Source: Microbacterium sp. GCS4 (lineage in GTDB: Bacteria > Actinomycetota > Actinomycetes > Actinomycetales > Microbacteriaceae). Taken from it: a stretch of DNA of 64,000 bases. Made by a program: the position numbers and the translations under genes. Below are positions 33,789 through 42,246 of this stretch, piece after piece; position 1 is the stretch's first letter, and each line of letters starts with the position of its first letter. The DNA lies in the NCBI RefSeq assembly GCF_001262495.1, contig NZ_LGYE01000003.1, forward strand, positions 62,001 to 126,000, read 5' to 3'. The notes under the pieces were generated by a model, which worked only from the letters and a program-made list of their open reading frames with translations, had not been told where the DNA came from and did no database searches.

Positions 33789-34669
33789 TTCACGCACCGG
33801 GCCGTGAAGCCGTTCTTGGTCGACAGCTCGGGGTACTTGCCCTTCGCCTGGCATGTGTTCCACCAGCTGAGGACGATCCATGCTCCGACCCCCAGTGCGA
33901 GCGCCGCAACGGCGACCAAGGCGAGACCGGTGACGACGAACACGATCACCGGCAGTGGGTCCGCCACGATCGGGTAAGACACGTTCTCCATGCCTTTGTG
34001 GTTCACCACCTGAGTGAGGGTGTTCCCCTCGACGGAGTAGTGCGTCGGCACCGCAACTCCCGCCGCATCCTGGGCCCAGGCAGCTTCGAACTCGACCTTC
34101 ACCCTGCCCTGTTCGTCCACGATCTGCGCGCCGCCATCCGTGGTCGCCTCAAGGCGGTGGCCGTGCGGGATCGTCAGGTCGTACGAGTAGTTCTCCGGAG
34201 CCTCACTGCTTTCGATGACCGAGAGCAGTTGGACACCACCCGCGGCAGGGACGACGGCGTTGCTACTTGCGCCGTCGGAAGGATAGACGGTCGTGCCGTC
34301 ACCAAGGAGGTGCGCACTGTCTGCTGTTGCCGCATGCGGCAAGGAGATGTTCAGCTCGAAGTCTCCAACTCCCATGGAGACGCCATCGGACGCCGAGTCG
34401 GGTACGTGGACTTGAAGCGGGGCCTCAGCAGCCGACCCAGTAGATTCCGCCGCGTCTTTCACAAGCCCGCCGCTGACGTTCTCCAGGGCGACGGCGACCT
34501 CCTGCACGGTTACGCCACTGGTGGCATCGTCGGCGTAAGCGGAAGAATCCGACCACAGTAGACATCCCGCAATGATCGTGGCCGAAGCGGCTGCGATCGC
34601 GACAGTTCGATCTCTGAGGCGCGTGAGCGCGTGCGAACGGGCAACGAGGTGGCTGGTACGAGATGGCAT
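33785..34669 (-). CDS. Secreted proprotein with YPIVADP motif, paralogue of 24049-24972
   Basis: 294 residues from ATG 34669 (AGAGGA upstream). A twin-length basic N-terminus and hydrophobic stretch (VAIAAASATIIAGCLLW) with possible AYA-D cleavage serve as export signal. The middle is acidic and beta-rich; AWAQDAAGVAVPTHY, LTQVV and SYPIVADP align with AWAVDANGVSVPTHY, KVVQVV and VYPVVADP of the first locus. After the motif comes a ~30-residue hydrophobic helix and a Cys-bracketed basic tail (NTCQAKGKY ... ARCVK). The tail is unrelated to that of the paralogue. Function inferred only: possible toxin or bacteriocin precursor. Confidence 0.75.
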   Translation of the reverse strand: MPSRTSHLVARSHALTRLRDRTVAIAAASATIIAGCLLWSDSSAYADDATSGVTVQEVAVALENVSGGLVKDAAESTGSAAEAPLQVHVPDSASDGVSMGVGDFELNISLPHAATADSAHLLGDGTTVYPSDGASSNAVVPAAGGVQLLSVIESSEAPENYSYDLTIPHGHRLEATTDGGAQIVDEQGRVKVEFEAAWAQDAAGVAVPTHYSVEGNTLTQVVNHKGMENVSYPIVADPLPVIVFVVTGLALVAVAALALGVGAWIVLSWWNTCQAKGKYPELSTKNGFTARCVK

Positions 34670-34726
34670 GCGTCCTCTTTCGTGTGCGGTCCGACCATTG
34701 CCGTGCAGGCAACTGTTTCGGTCATG

Positions 34727-34746
34727 AAAGCGCACATATGAGGACG
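34727..34746 (-). promoter_or_regulatory. Conserved motif CGTCYTCATATGTRYGCTTY, copy 3
   Basis: CGTCCTCATATGTGCGCTTT on the minus strand, 57 bases before ATG 34669. Here the gene has its own ribosome site, so the motif is clearly upstream regulatory DNA and not coding. Confidence 0.75.
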
Positions 34747-34811
34747 TAAGCAATATATTCGGCTACGCATCAGTTTGCGGGCCGTCTGATCCGCCACGGG
34801 GCGTCGCCGGT

Positions 34812-35807
34812 CTACTGGACCGACCATCCTCCATCCGAGGCCAGCACGGCGCCGTTGATGTTCACGGCGTCGTCCGACAGCAGGAATGTGATCGACGCGG
34901 CGAGGTGCTCGGCGGTCGCGACGGTGGGGATGGCCTGCTGGAACGGGGCGAGGCGTCCGGACCCGTACTCCGACATGTTCGGCGGCATCGGGATGCCGGT
35001 GGCGACGCCTCCGGGAGCGACGGAGTTCACGCGGATGCCCTTCGGCCCGTACATGAACGCCGCGGACTTCGTGACGCCGATGATGCCGTGCTTGCTCGCC
35101 GTGTAGGCGTTGCCCGAGGCGTTGCCGCGCAGGCCCGCCTCGCTCGAGACGTTGACGATCGCGCCGCGGCCGGCCTTCTCCATGATCGGCAGCACCGCGC
35201 GCATGAGTTTGAACGGGGCGGTGAGGTTGATGGCGATGACGCGGTCCCAGACGGCATCCGTCGTCTCGCCCGCGGGAGAGAAGTCGTCGTTGATGCCGGC
35301 GACGTTCGCGAGGCCGTCGATGGTGTCGCCCGCGGCGGCGATGACGGCGTCGATCGCGTCCTGTTGGATGAGGTCGCCGGCGACCGTGACGACGTCGGGC
35401 AGCTCGGCCTTCAGCGCGTCGAGCTTCTCGGCGGAGATATCGGCGGCGATGACGCGTCCGCCTTCACGGGCGATGCGGGATGCCGTGGCCCTGCCGATCC
35501 CGGATGCGGCTCCCGTGACGATCACGGTCTTGCCGGCGAAGCGCGCGGCGGTGGGGGTCTCTTGCCAGGTGCTGGTGTCGCTGTCTTCCGGGATCTCGCC
35601 GTTGTTGGCTGCGCGGACGAGGTCGTCGACGACCGACTGCGGGAGCTGGCCCTGGCTCATCGCGACGAGCTGCTGCAGCGGGAGGCCGAGGACGGGCGTG
35701 AGGAGCTCGGGGTCGGCGCCGGTCTGCTCGAAGAGGCCGCGAATGAGCGGGCCGCCGGTCGGGTCGTTTAGCCAATCGCCGATCGTGGAGTGGGCGGTGA
35801 GGGCCAT
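34812..35807 (-). CDS. Short-chain dehydrogenase/reductase with N-terminal extension
   Basis: 331 residues. The SDR core begins about residue 92 (TVIVTGAASGIGRATA), with NVAG (~166), the catalytic Ser in VNVSSEAG, and YTASKHG (Tyr-Lys). The first ~88 residues are an additional helical domain (GDWLNDPTGGPLIRGLFEQT) not part of the classic SDR fold, seen in some glucose/ribitol dehydrogenase-like actinobacterial proteins. GGGAG precedes ATG 35807. Substrate unknown. The 215 bases up to the next stop contain no gene I can support. Confidence 0.88.
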   Translation of the reverse strand: MALTAHSTIGDWLNDPTGGPLIRGLFEQTGADPELLTPVLGLPLQQLVAMSQGQLPQSVVDDLVRAANNGEIPEDSDTSTWQETPTAARFAGKTVIVTGAASGIGRATASRIAREGGRVIAADISAEKLDALKAELPDVVTVAGDLIQQDAIDAVIAAAGDTIDGLANVAGINDDFSPAGETTDAVWDRVIAINLTAPFKLMRAVLPIMEKAGRGAIVNVSSEAGLRGNASGNAYTASKHGIIGVTKSAAFMYGPKGIRVNSVAPGGVATGIPMPPNMSEYGSGRLAPFQQAIPTVATAEHLAASITFLLSDDAVNINGAVLASDGGWSVQ

Positions 35808-36022
35808 GTGGGAACTCCCTTGGGTTTCGCAACGGTGCGTTTACTTATGGAACAGTGTACCGCTCGAAACCTGATTGGTACGCGTGATTGTCAAATACCA
35901 CGGTTGCGCGGAGATCTTGCCCTGTAGCTGAGTGGATGTGGTCGTTCAACGCAGCGCGAGTAGGGGAAGAGGTCGCGTCACCGGATCCAGGGAGGCCTGG
36001 TGGTGAGGCGTCGGATACGGCC

Positions 36023-37822
36023 TCACGGCAAACCCTGTAGCGTTGCCACAAGCCTCTCCGTGACGGAGTTCCAACTCACCAACCTCCCAACCGAAGTGCG
36101 CAACGAGGTGACCTCTGAGCGAGCAGAATCGAAATCATCGAGAACCGCCTGTATGGCATCCGCCCATCGATCGACAGCTAGACGCGTCGGTGAGTCTCGG
36201 GTGGAGATAACTGACCGCGGAGATGTATCTAGATGCGATTCAGACAAGAACTGAGCAACACCGGATTCTGCGCTGATGAGCACCGGAACTCCGGCGGAGA
36301 TCGCTTCAAACGCCGCTAGTCCGAATCCCTCGTGTCTCGACGGCATGATCAGGACCTTCGCTTGCGCGAGGTCATGCGTCAAGACTGTCTCGGAGTCGGT
36401 GTACGGGCGAAGCGTGTAGCTGACGCGGCCATCAAAGATCGAGTCAAGCTTGCGCTTAACGTCGTCTGCTGCATCGTCGGGAACACCGCGAATAACGAGT
36501 ACCGGGGGATGCGACCGGCCACGAGGCCACTCGTCCATAATCTTCAATAACGCCTCGGCGGCGAGGTCAATGCCCTTTGAATGGAAGTCGTCCGCTCGCC
36601 CGATGAACAACACACGGTTCTTCACCGGTGCTCGCGTTGTAGACGCGTCAAATAGGTCGCGAAGGCCGGGCATGAACTCCATGACTGTTGCTGGCGCGCC
36701 GGGGCCCAGGAGGTCATCGCGGATTGTTTCGGTCAAAAGGGGGCCGATGCCAGCGACGAGATCGGCAGATCGAGCCAGATCGATCTCGAGGTTTCTCCGA
36801 GACTCGGTGATCGTCATCGTGGATGTCCCGCCATGCTCCTCCTTCGCTGCCTCCAACGATTCCGCATCGGTATGCACAAGGTGGACGCGCCGAGCGCCCG
36901 GGAAGAACTGCCGTTGCTGGGCTGCCGCATATGGCCCCAGTGCGCGCCCATGCCCGATGATGACGTCCGGCTCCCACCCTTTCTCACCGAAGATGGGGCG
37001 GAGGAGGAGAGTCTCCTTTTCGCTCAAGCCAGGGATCCGGGGTGGCGCAACTATGGAGACGTTCGCGGCCGACGCGACCCGGGCATCCTCCTCGGTCACG
37101 CGGGGGACTAGCACCGTGGCCTCATGGCCCGCTGCAGCTAGCGCGATCGCTAGGTGCCTGTTGATGGTCGAGATTCCGCCGCGTCCTGAGCGCCATTCGT
37201 CGGAGACGAGCAGGAAACGACGGATCGGGCGTCGAGCTGTAGGACGGGAGGTATCCGGGCTGACTGCTTCCTGCCGGATCATTGCGATCGCCTCGCTGGT
37301 AGTCCGTGGGCTCTCCTTCATCTCCTGGCGGCCTCCACGAGGAGCGAAATATCGCCAGGACAACTGCGAATCGGCAAACCCGAAAAGCACGGAGTCGTAC
37401 CCGACCCCGTCGTCGGCGCGGAGCAGCCTGTCAGCCAGTCGTGGCCAGGTACTTTCGTGAATCGGTGATGTCGCGGGCGTCAGCTTCAGGATTAGCACCG
37501 CAGTAAGCAGAATCTCGCCCCGGAACAGCCGTCGCATTTCCACCGCAGTCGCTAGTAGCTCGGACGCCCGGTTGCCGATGTTGTTCTTGAAGAAGCCCTG
37601 TCCGAAAACTTTCAGCTCGATCACTGTAGGTGGCAAGTCTGCTCTAGAGATCAATATATCCGGTTGTCGCTGCCCGGGCATTCTGAGGTCTTCGGAACGC
37701 TCTCCGCCGACGAGTTTCGCGAATGCTTGTTCGACAGCCCGGTAATGACTCCCAGTTCTTCCTGATTCACCAAGTCGATGGATAGCTAAAAGTAGCTGAT
37801 CTTCGCCGGATTTGCTCGCCAT
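36023..37822 (-). CDS. PD-(D/E)xK nuclease-like domain fused to a GT4 glycosyltransferase
   Basis: 599 residues. Residues ~1-160 look like a PD-(D/E)xK nuclease or Mrr/DUF-type fold: helix with E31, then QPDIL (D55) and VIELKVF (E69, K71). From about residue 200 a glycosyltransferase 4 fold starts (RFLLVSDEWRSGRGGIST), with RVLFIGRADDFHSKGID as second-domain start and the E-x7-E motif in HEGFGLAAFEA, then GVPVLISAESG. TATACT lies 7 bases before ATG 37822, an independent leaderless promoter. It follows hsdR by 135 bases in a low-GC island. No partner or acceptor is known; I infer a defence or DNA/cell-surface-modifying role from domain content and context. Confidence 0.75.
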   Translation of the reverse strand: MASKSGEDQLLLAIHRLGESGRTGSHYRAVEQAFAKLVGGERSEDLRMPGQRQPDILISRADLPPTVIELKVFGQGFFKNNIGNRASELLATAVEMRRLFRGEILLTAVLILKLTPATSPIHESTWPRLADRLLRADDGVGYDSVLFGFADSQLSWRYFAPRGGRQEMKESPRTTSEAIAMIRQEAVSPDTSRPTARRPIRRFLLVSDEWRSGRGGISTINRHLAIALAAAGHEATVLVPRVTEEDARVASAANVSIVAPPRIPGLSEKETLLLRPIFGEKGWEPDVIIGHGRALGPYAAAQQRQFFPGARRVHLVHTDAESLEAAKEEHGGTSTMTITESRRNLEIDLARSADLVAGIGPLLTETIRDDLLGPGAPATVMEFMPGLRDLFDASTTRAPVKNRVLFIGRADDFHSKGIDLAAEALLKIMDEWPRGRSHPPVLVIRGVPDDAADDVKRKLDSIFDGRVSYTLRPYTDSETVLTHDLAQAKVLIMPSRHEGFGLAAFEAISAGVPVLISAESGVAQFLSESHLDTSPRSVISTRDSPTRLAVDRWADAIQAVLDDFDSARSEVTSLRTSVGRLVSWNSVTERLVATLQGLP

Positions 37823-37957
37823 GGTCGCGAGTATATCCAGACCCGTGCTGCAATCGGCCCACCCAAGGACGGACGTTCCGGCTGCCTTTCTTCGCGGTAG
37901 CTGTCCAGATCGCGCAACCTGCGAGCGTACGCCGGATGGGGCGCGTATGCCGGCCGG

Positions 37958-40891
37958 CTAAGCCGAATTTCTGTAAGTCGCTCTGAACACGGCGTCCGCG
38001 AGCCACTGCTTGAAACTGCTGTTGTCCTGGAACTCCTTGAAGAGCTGCGTGTCGTCGGCGATGAGTCGCAACATCACCTGGCTGAGCGCACGGTCGCTCT
38101 CCACACGAGCGTTCACAGGATCGTCGTTGGCTTGTGCGTTCTGGTAGGCCTCGTCCTCGGAGACGAGACGCGGGATCTCCTCGGTGATGAAGCGCTCGAC
38201 ACGGTCCGCGTCGTTCCACTCGATGTTGCCGAAGTGGTCATTGAAGGTCCTAACGATCGCCGAGAGCCTCTCGAGTTCAGGATCGGCGCGGTGACCTCCG
38301 CTAGCGGCCGGGACTGGGTCGAGCGTGCCGTCCTCGTCGTCAAGCACGATCTTCATCGCGTTGAGCTTCTCAGCCCGATACGACTCCAGGTCGATGTTCT
38401 CCAGGATGCCTGCCGAGAGGTCTTCCTCCTTGGGCGCAGGCAGCTTCGGCACCAGGTGATCAAGAAAGATCGATCGCTTTTCCCACTCGCTGCTCCCATA
38501 GGGGAGAACCGTGGAGAGGAAGTTGTAGGTGCGCAGGAACGCCTTGGCGTTGCCCTTGAACATCACCTGATCGTCTTCTTCGGGCATCTCGATGTATTCG
38601 GCCACGCTGACATCGAGCAGCGGGTCGAGCTTGTCACGGCTCTCCCCCGCCAGGTATCGGGCGACGAACTCATCCACCTGTTCGAGCGTGTAGACACCGA
38701 AGGAATCGAGATCGTGGACCAGGTCGTGCAGCTTGTTCGCGTCGGTCTCCTCGGCCAGTAACGTGGTGCGATAGTACGGCTTGAACGCGCGCTGGATGTC
38801 ATCAACGTCATTGGCGAAGTCGAGCACGAACGTGTCGTGTTTGGCGGGGTGCGCTCGGTTGAGTCGTGACAGCGTCTGCACGGCCAGCACCCCGGAGAGC
38901 GTCTTGTCGACGTACATAGTGTGCAGGAGAGGCTCGTCGTAGCCAGTCTGAAATTTGTTCGCGACGACGAGGATCCGGTGCGGTTCAGTTTTCACTTGTT
39001 CTGCGATCGCGTTGGAGGGGAAGCGGTTCAAGCTCGCCTCGGTGACCTTCATGCCCTTGTACTCGTGTTCGCCGGAGAACGCGACGATCACTCGGTACGG
39101 GCTCTTGCGCTCGGTGAGTGCTTCACGGATCGCGTGGAAGTACTCGATGCATCGTGCGATCGACGAGGTCACGACCATCGCCCGCGCCTGGCCGCCAATC
39201 TTCCGCTTCGCAACTACTTGGGCGAGGAAGTGCTCGACCATGATGCTGGCCTTCTGACCAATCGCATGCTCGTTTCCCTCGACGTACGCACGAAGCTTCT
39301 TCGAGGCGCGCTTCGCATCGAACTCGGGATCGTCCTCTACCGTCTTCATGAGTTTGTAGTAGCTGCCCACAGGTGTGTAGTTCGAGAGCACGTCGACGAT
39401 GAAGCCCTCCTGGATGGCCTGCTTCATAGTGTAGGAGTGGAACGGCCGGAAGCCGCTCCCGCCCTCAGCGTTGGAAACCGGCTCACCGAACATCTCGAGG
39501 GTCCTGTTCTTGGGTGTCGCCGTGAACGCGAAGTAGCTCGCGTTCGTCAGCAGCTTCTTGCCCTCGATGATCTGGTTGATCCGATCCTCGACAGTGTCCC
39601 CTTCGACGTCATCGACGCCGGCGAGAGCCCGAGAGACCGCGGCGGAGGTCTTCGATCCCTGGGACGAGTGCGCCTCGTCGATCACGATCGCGAAGGTACG
39701 GTCGCGGTGATCGGCTCCGATGTCGTCCAGGATGTACGGAAACTTCTGCACCGTGGTGACGATGATCTTCTTGCCCGCCGTGATCGCCCGCCGCAGGTCT
39801 CCGGACCGGTCGGCGTGGACGAGGGTCGACCCCACCTGCAAAAACGACTTGATCGTCTGCGTCAGCTGGTTGTCGAGAATGATGCGGTCCGTCACGACGA
39901 TGACCGAGTCGAACGCGATACGACCCTCGTGTGTGGCTTCGGTGAGCTGGTGGGCCAACCATGCGATCGAGTTCGACTTACCGCTGCCTGCCGAGTGCTG
40001 GATGAGGTAACGGCGACCTGCCCCATTCACTTCGACGTCAGCAAGTAGGCGACGGACGACGTCAAGCTGGTGATAGCGAGGGAAGATCGCCTTCGACACC
40101 TTCTTGCCGGTCTTCGGGTTTCTCTCGATCACGACCTGTGCGTAGTTCTCGATGATCCCCGCGAGGCTCGACGGGGCGAGCACGCGACGCCATAGGTAGT
40201 CCGTCATGACCCCATCAGGATTCGGCGGGTTGCCCGCGCCGTCATTGAAACCCTGATCGAAGGGGAGGAACCAAGACGACGTACCCTTGAGCTCGGTGCA
40301 GAACCGGGCACGCTGGTCGTCGAGCGCGAAGTGCGCGATCGTCCGACCGAACGCGAACAGCGGCTCGCGCGGGTCACGGTCGCGCTGATACTGCTGCACC
40401 GCGTCTTCGACGGTCTGGTTCGTGATGTTGTTCTTCAGCTCAAACGTGAAAACCGGCAAGCCGTTGACGAACGCGACGATGTCGACAGCATCCCCCGCGT
40501 TGCTGACGCTGTGATGCACCTGTCTTGTGATCACGAACCGGTTCGCACCGAACAGATCTGCCGCTTTCGCGTTCCCATCCGCAGGTGTCGGGTAGTACAG
40601 ATCGATGTGGATGCCGTGGTGGTCGACTCCGTTGCGCAACACATGGACGACACCCCGCCGAGTGATCTCTCCCTGGAGCCGGGCTAGGAACTTGTGACGC
40701 GAAGACGTGTCCGACGCAAGGCCCAGCGGCTCGACGAGGGAGGGCTGAGTTGTCTCGATGAACGCGGCGAACTGGCCAAGATCGAGTACGTAAGACGCGA
40801 CATAATCGGAGGTCGCGCCCTCGGCCCAGCCACCACCGCACATCTGAGAGACGATGAGTGTCTCTAGGCTCTCCTCGTTGAGTCGCTGCAT
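37958..40891 (-). CDS. hsdR: Type I restriction enzyme, R (motor/nuclease) subunit
   Basis: 977 residues. N-terminal nuclease: D137 in DAVDIVAF and E151-x-K153 in FTFELKNN (PD-(D/E)xK). Then an SF2 translocase: Walker A HSAGSGKSNSIAWL, DEAH in VIDEAHSSQG, FTATPKN (motif III) and ANKFQTGYDEP with QTLSRLNR (motifs V-VI). A C-terminal helical domain follows, binding HsdM. I prefer ATG 40891 (GAGGAG upstream); GTG 40897, overlapping the hsdS stop, is possible. Complete and apparently functional. Confidence 0.96.
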   Translation of the reverse strand: MQRLNEESLETLIVSQMCGGGWAEGATSDYVASYVLDLGQFAAFIETTQPSLVEPLGLASDTSSRHKFLARLQGEITRRGVVHVLRNGVDHHGIHIDLYYPTPADGNAKAADLFGANRFVITRQVHHSVSNAGDAVDIVAFVNGLPVFTFELKNNITNQTVEDAVQQYQRDRDPREPLFAFGRTIAHFALDDQRARFCTELKGTSSWFLPFDQGFNDGAGNPPNPDGVMTDYLWRRVLAPSSLAGIIENYAQVVIERNPKTGKKVSKAIFPRYHQLDVVRRLLADVEVNGAGRRYLIQHSAGSGKSNSIAWLAHQLTEATHEGRIAFDSVIVVTDRIILDNQLTQTIKSFLQVGSTLVHADRSGDLRRAITAGKKIIVTTVQKFPYILDDIGADHRDRTFAIVIDEAHSSQGSKTSAAVSRALAGVDDVEGDTVEDRINQIIEGKKLLTNASYFAFTATPKNRTLEMFGEPVSNAEGGSGFRPFHSYTMKQAIQEGFIVDVLSNYTPVGSYYKLMKTVEDDPEFDAKRASKKLRAYVEGNEHAIGQKASIMVEHFLAQVVAKRKIGGQARAMVVTSSIARCIEYFHAIREALTERKSPYRVIVAFSGEHEYKGMKVTEASLNRFPSNAIAEQVKTEPHRILVVANKFQTGYDEPLLHTMYVDKTLSGVLAVQTLSRLNRAHPAKHDTFVLDFANDVDDIQRAFKPYYRTTLLAEETDANKLHDLVHDLDSFGVYTLEQVDEFVARYLAGESRDKLDPLLDVSVAEYIEMPEEDDQVMFKGNAKAFLRTYNFLSTVLPYGSSEWEKRSIFLDHLVPKLPAPKEEDLSAGILENIDLESYRAEKLNAMKIVLDDEDGTLDPVPAASGGHRADPELERLSAIVRTFNDHFGNIEWNDADRVERFITEEIPRLVSEDEAYQNAQANDDPVNARVESDRALSQVMLRLIADDTQLFKEFQDNSSFKQWLADAVFRATYRNSA

Positions 40892-40893
40892 GC

Positions 40894-42246
40894 TCACTCC
40901 TCTACTTCGTTCAGTACTTCCTCGAGATCATCATCAAGATGCGCGGATGCGTTGCTCAACGAGTCCGGCGGTTCCGGCAACGTCGCGGCAATCGCTCGGA
41001 CGTCAACTTTGCCGGTCACAACGTCGGCTATCAGACGAGAACGAAACTCTCGAAGCAGGACGAGTTCGCGCACCGTCCGCGTGCGCACAGGCGTAGTTTC
41101 GGCGCGCTGGCGTTCGATGGCTTTTACCGCCCGTATTTGTGCTTCAAGCGGTGGGAGCGGCAATCGGATGGCACCGAAGTCCTCGTAATATAAGCGCATG
41201 AACCCCGACGCGCCTGTTCCCAATCCGTTGGAGCGGCGGCGGAACTCGGCCATCGCCTGATCAGTCTTGAACAGGCTGAGGAAGAACTTTGGATCCACGC
41301 CGTCAGCAACTGTCATGGTTGAATAGTCAGGACTTACGAGCCCCTGCTCGTTAGCCACACCGAATAGGCCGATGGATGCGCGCATGCGGTTCATTACCAT
41401 TTCGCCGGGGTGCACAATCTTATAGCCGACTAGACTGTGCGGAGGAACTGGTGTTTCCGTGTACTCATTGGCATCAACGAGCCCGTCGCGCATTCTCAGA
41501 GACAGCAGCCCTTCGCTGCCTGTCACACTTCGACGGTCGATTTCCTTGAAAAGGCGCTTCGCGGGTATCGTGCTCCATGTCGGCGGGATAACGCCGAGCC
41601 ACGGAATCGCCTTCTCTCCGTCGTCGCGGATGCCTATTGAGCCGGCGAGGTCGTTCTCGACCGCCCGGTCGAGCTCTCCAAGAAGGGTGATCAAGCGGTT
41701 CTTTGCAGAGATCGCCTTGTCGATCCGGGCGTGCGCGTGGGCGAGGTACTTCACGATTGCCGCCTGCTCGTCTGCCGCGGGCAAATGCACTTCGATGCTG
41801 CGCATGCGCGGGATGTTGAGATCCCACTGCCCGATCCGGACCCCGTCCGACGCCGCTCCGAACTTCGCCACGTACGGCTTGCTACGCAGGAGATACTCAC
41901 CGAACTGAGGGACTGCGAAATCAGCATGGAAGACGTAGTAGGCGGGGCTCACGATTCCGTCGATCGGGGCCAGTCCGAGGGATCCCTGCCATGCCTTCAT
42001 CTTGTTGATGACGAGGTCCCCAGCGCGGGCAACCTTATAGTTGCTGAGGTCATCTGGGATCGAATTGTGGTTCGCATCGTCTGCGGAGCGCACGAAGACA
42101 CCACGCTCACGAGCGACCGTAAGCAACGGAAGCTCGGGACGATTTCGCTCACTCCGAGAACGGAGTATCGAACGCAACGAGCGGGCTGACCAGCCTTCCC
42201 GACATCGGTTGACGCGCGGTAACGCGAATATACCTCCCGCCATCAT
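40894..42246 (-). CDS. hsdS: Type I restriction enzyme, S (specificity) subunit
   Basis: 450 residues with two target-recognition halves, each followed by a conserved helix (LPAADEQAAIVKYLAHAHARID and LPPLEAQIRAVKAIERQ) as in type I S subunits, giving a bipartite recognition site. Starts with ATG-ATG overlapping the DUF262 stop (ATGA). The target sequence cannot be predicted by eye. No inverted alternative S fragments were seen nearby, so there is no sign of shufflon switching. Confidence 0.93.
   Translation of the reverse strand: MMAGGIFALPRVNRCREGWSARSLRSILRSRSERNRPELPLLTVARERGVFVRSADDANHNSIPDDLSNYKVARAGDLVINKMKAWQGSLGLAPIDGIVSPAYYVFHADFAVPQFGEYLLRSKPYVAKFGAASDGVRIGQWDLNIPRMRSIEVHLPAADEQAAIVKYLAHAHARIDKAISAKNRLITLLGELDRAVENDLAGSIGIRDDGEKAIPWLGVIPPTWSTIPAKRLFKEIDRRSVTGSEGLLSLRMRDGLVDANEYTETPVPPHSLVGYKIVHPGEMVMNRMRASIGLFGVANEQGLVSPDYSTMTVADGVDPKFFLSLFKTDQAMAEFRRRSNGLGTGASGFMRLYYEDFGAIRLPLPPLEAQIRAVKAIERQRAETTPVRTRTVRELVLLREFRSRLIADVVTGKVDVRAIAATLPEPPDSLSNASAHLDDDLEEVLNEVEE

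Noticed and set aside
34510..34827. 105-codon minus-strand ORF overlapping the start of the second proprotein gene, opening just after the shared motif
   Set aside because: An ATG 7 bases after TATGTG could be leaderless, but the product is Arg-rich without features and overlaps the proprotein in another frame.
35845..36051. 68-codon minus-strand ORF between the SDR and the GT4 fusion gene
   Set aside because: Overlaps the end of the GT4 gene in another frame and has no ribosome site or motif.
40894..42246. Possible invertible hsdS region
   Set aside because: No second partial hsdS, recombinase gene or inverted repeats were seen.
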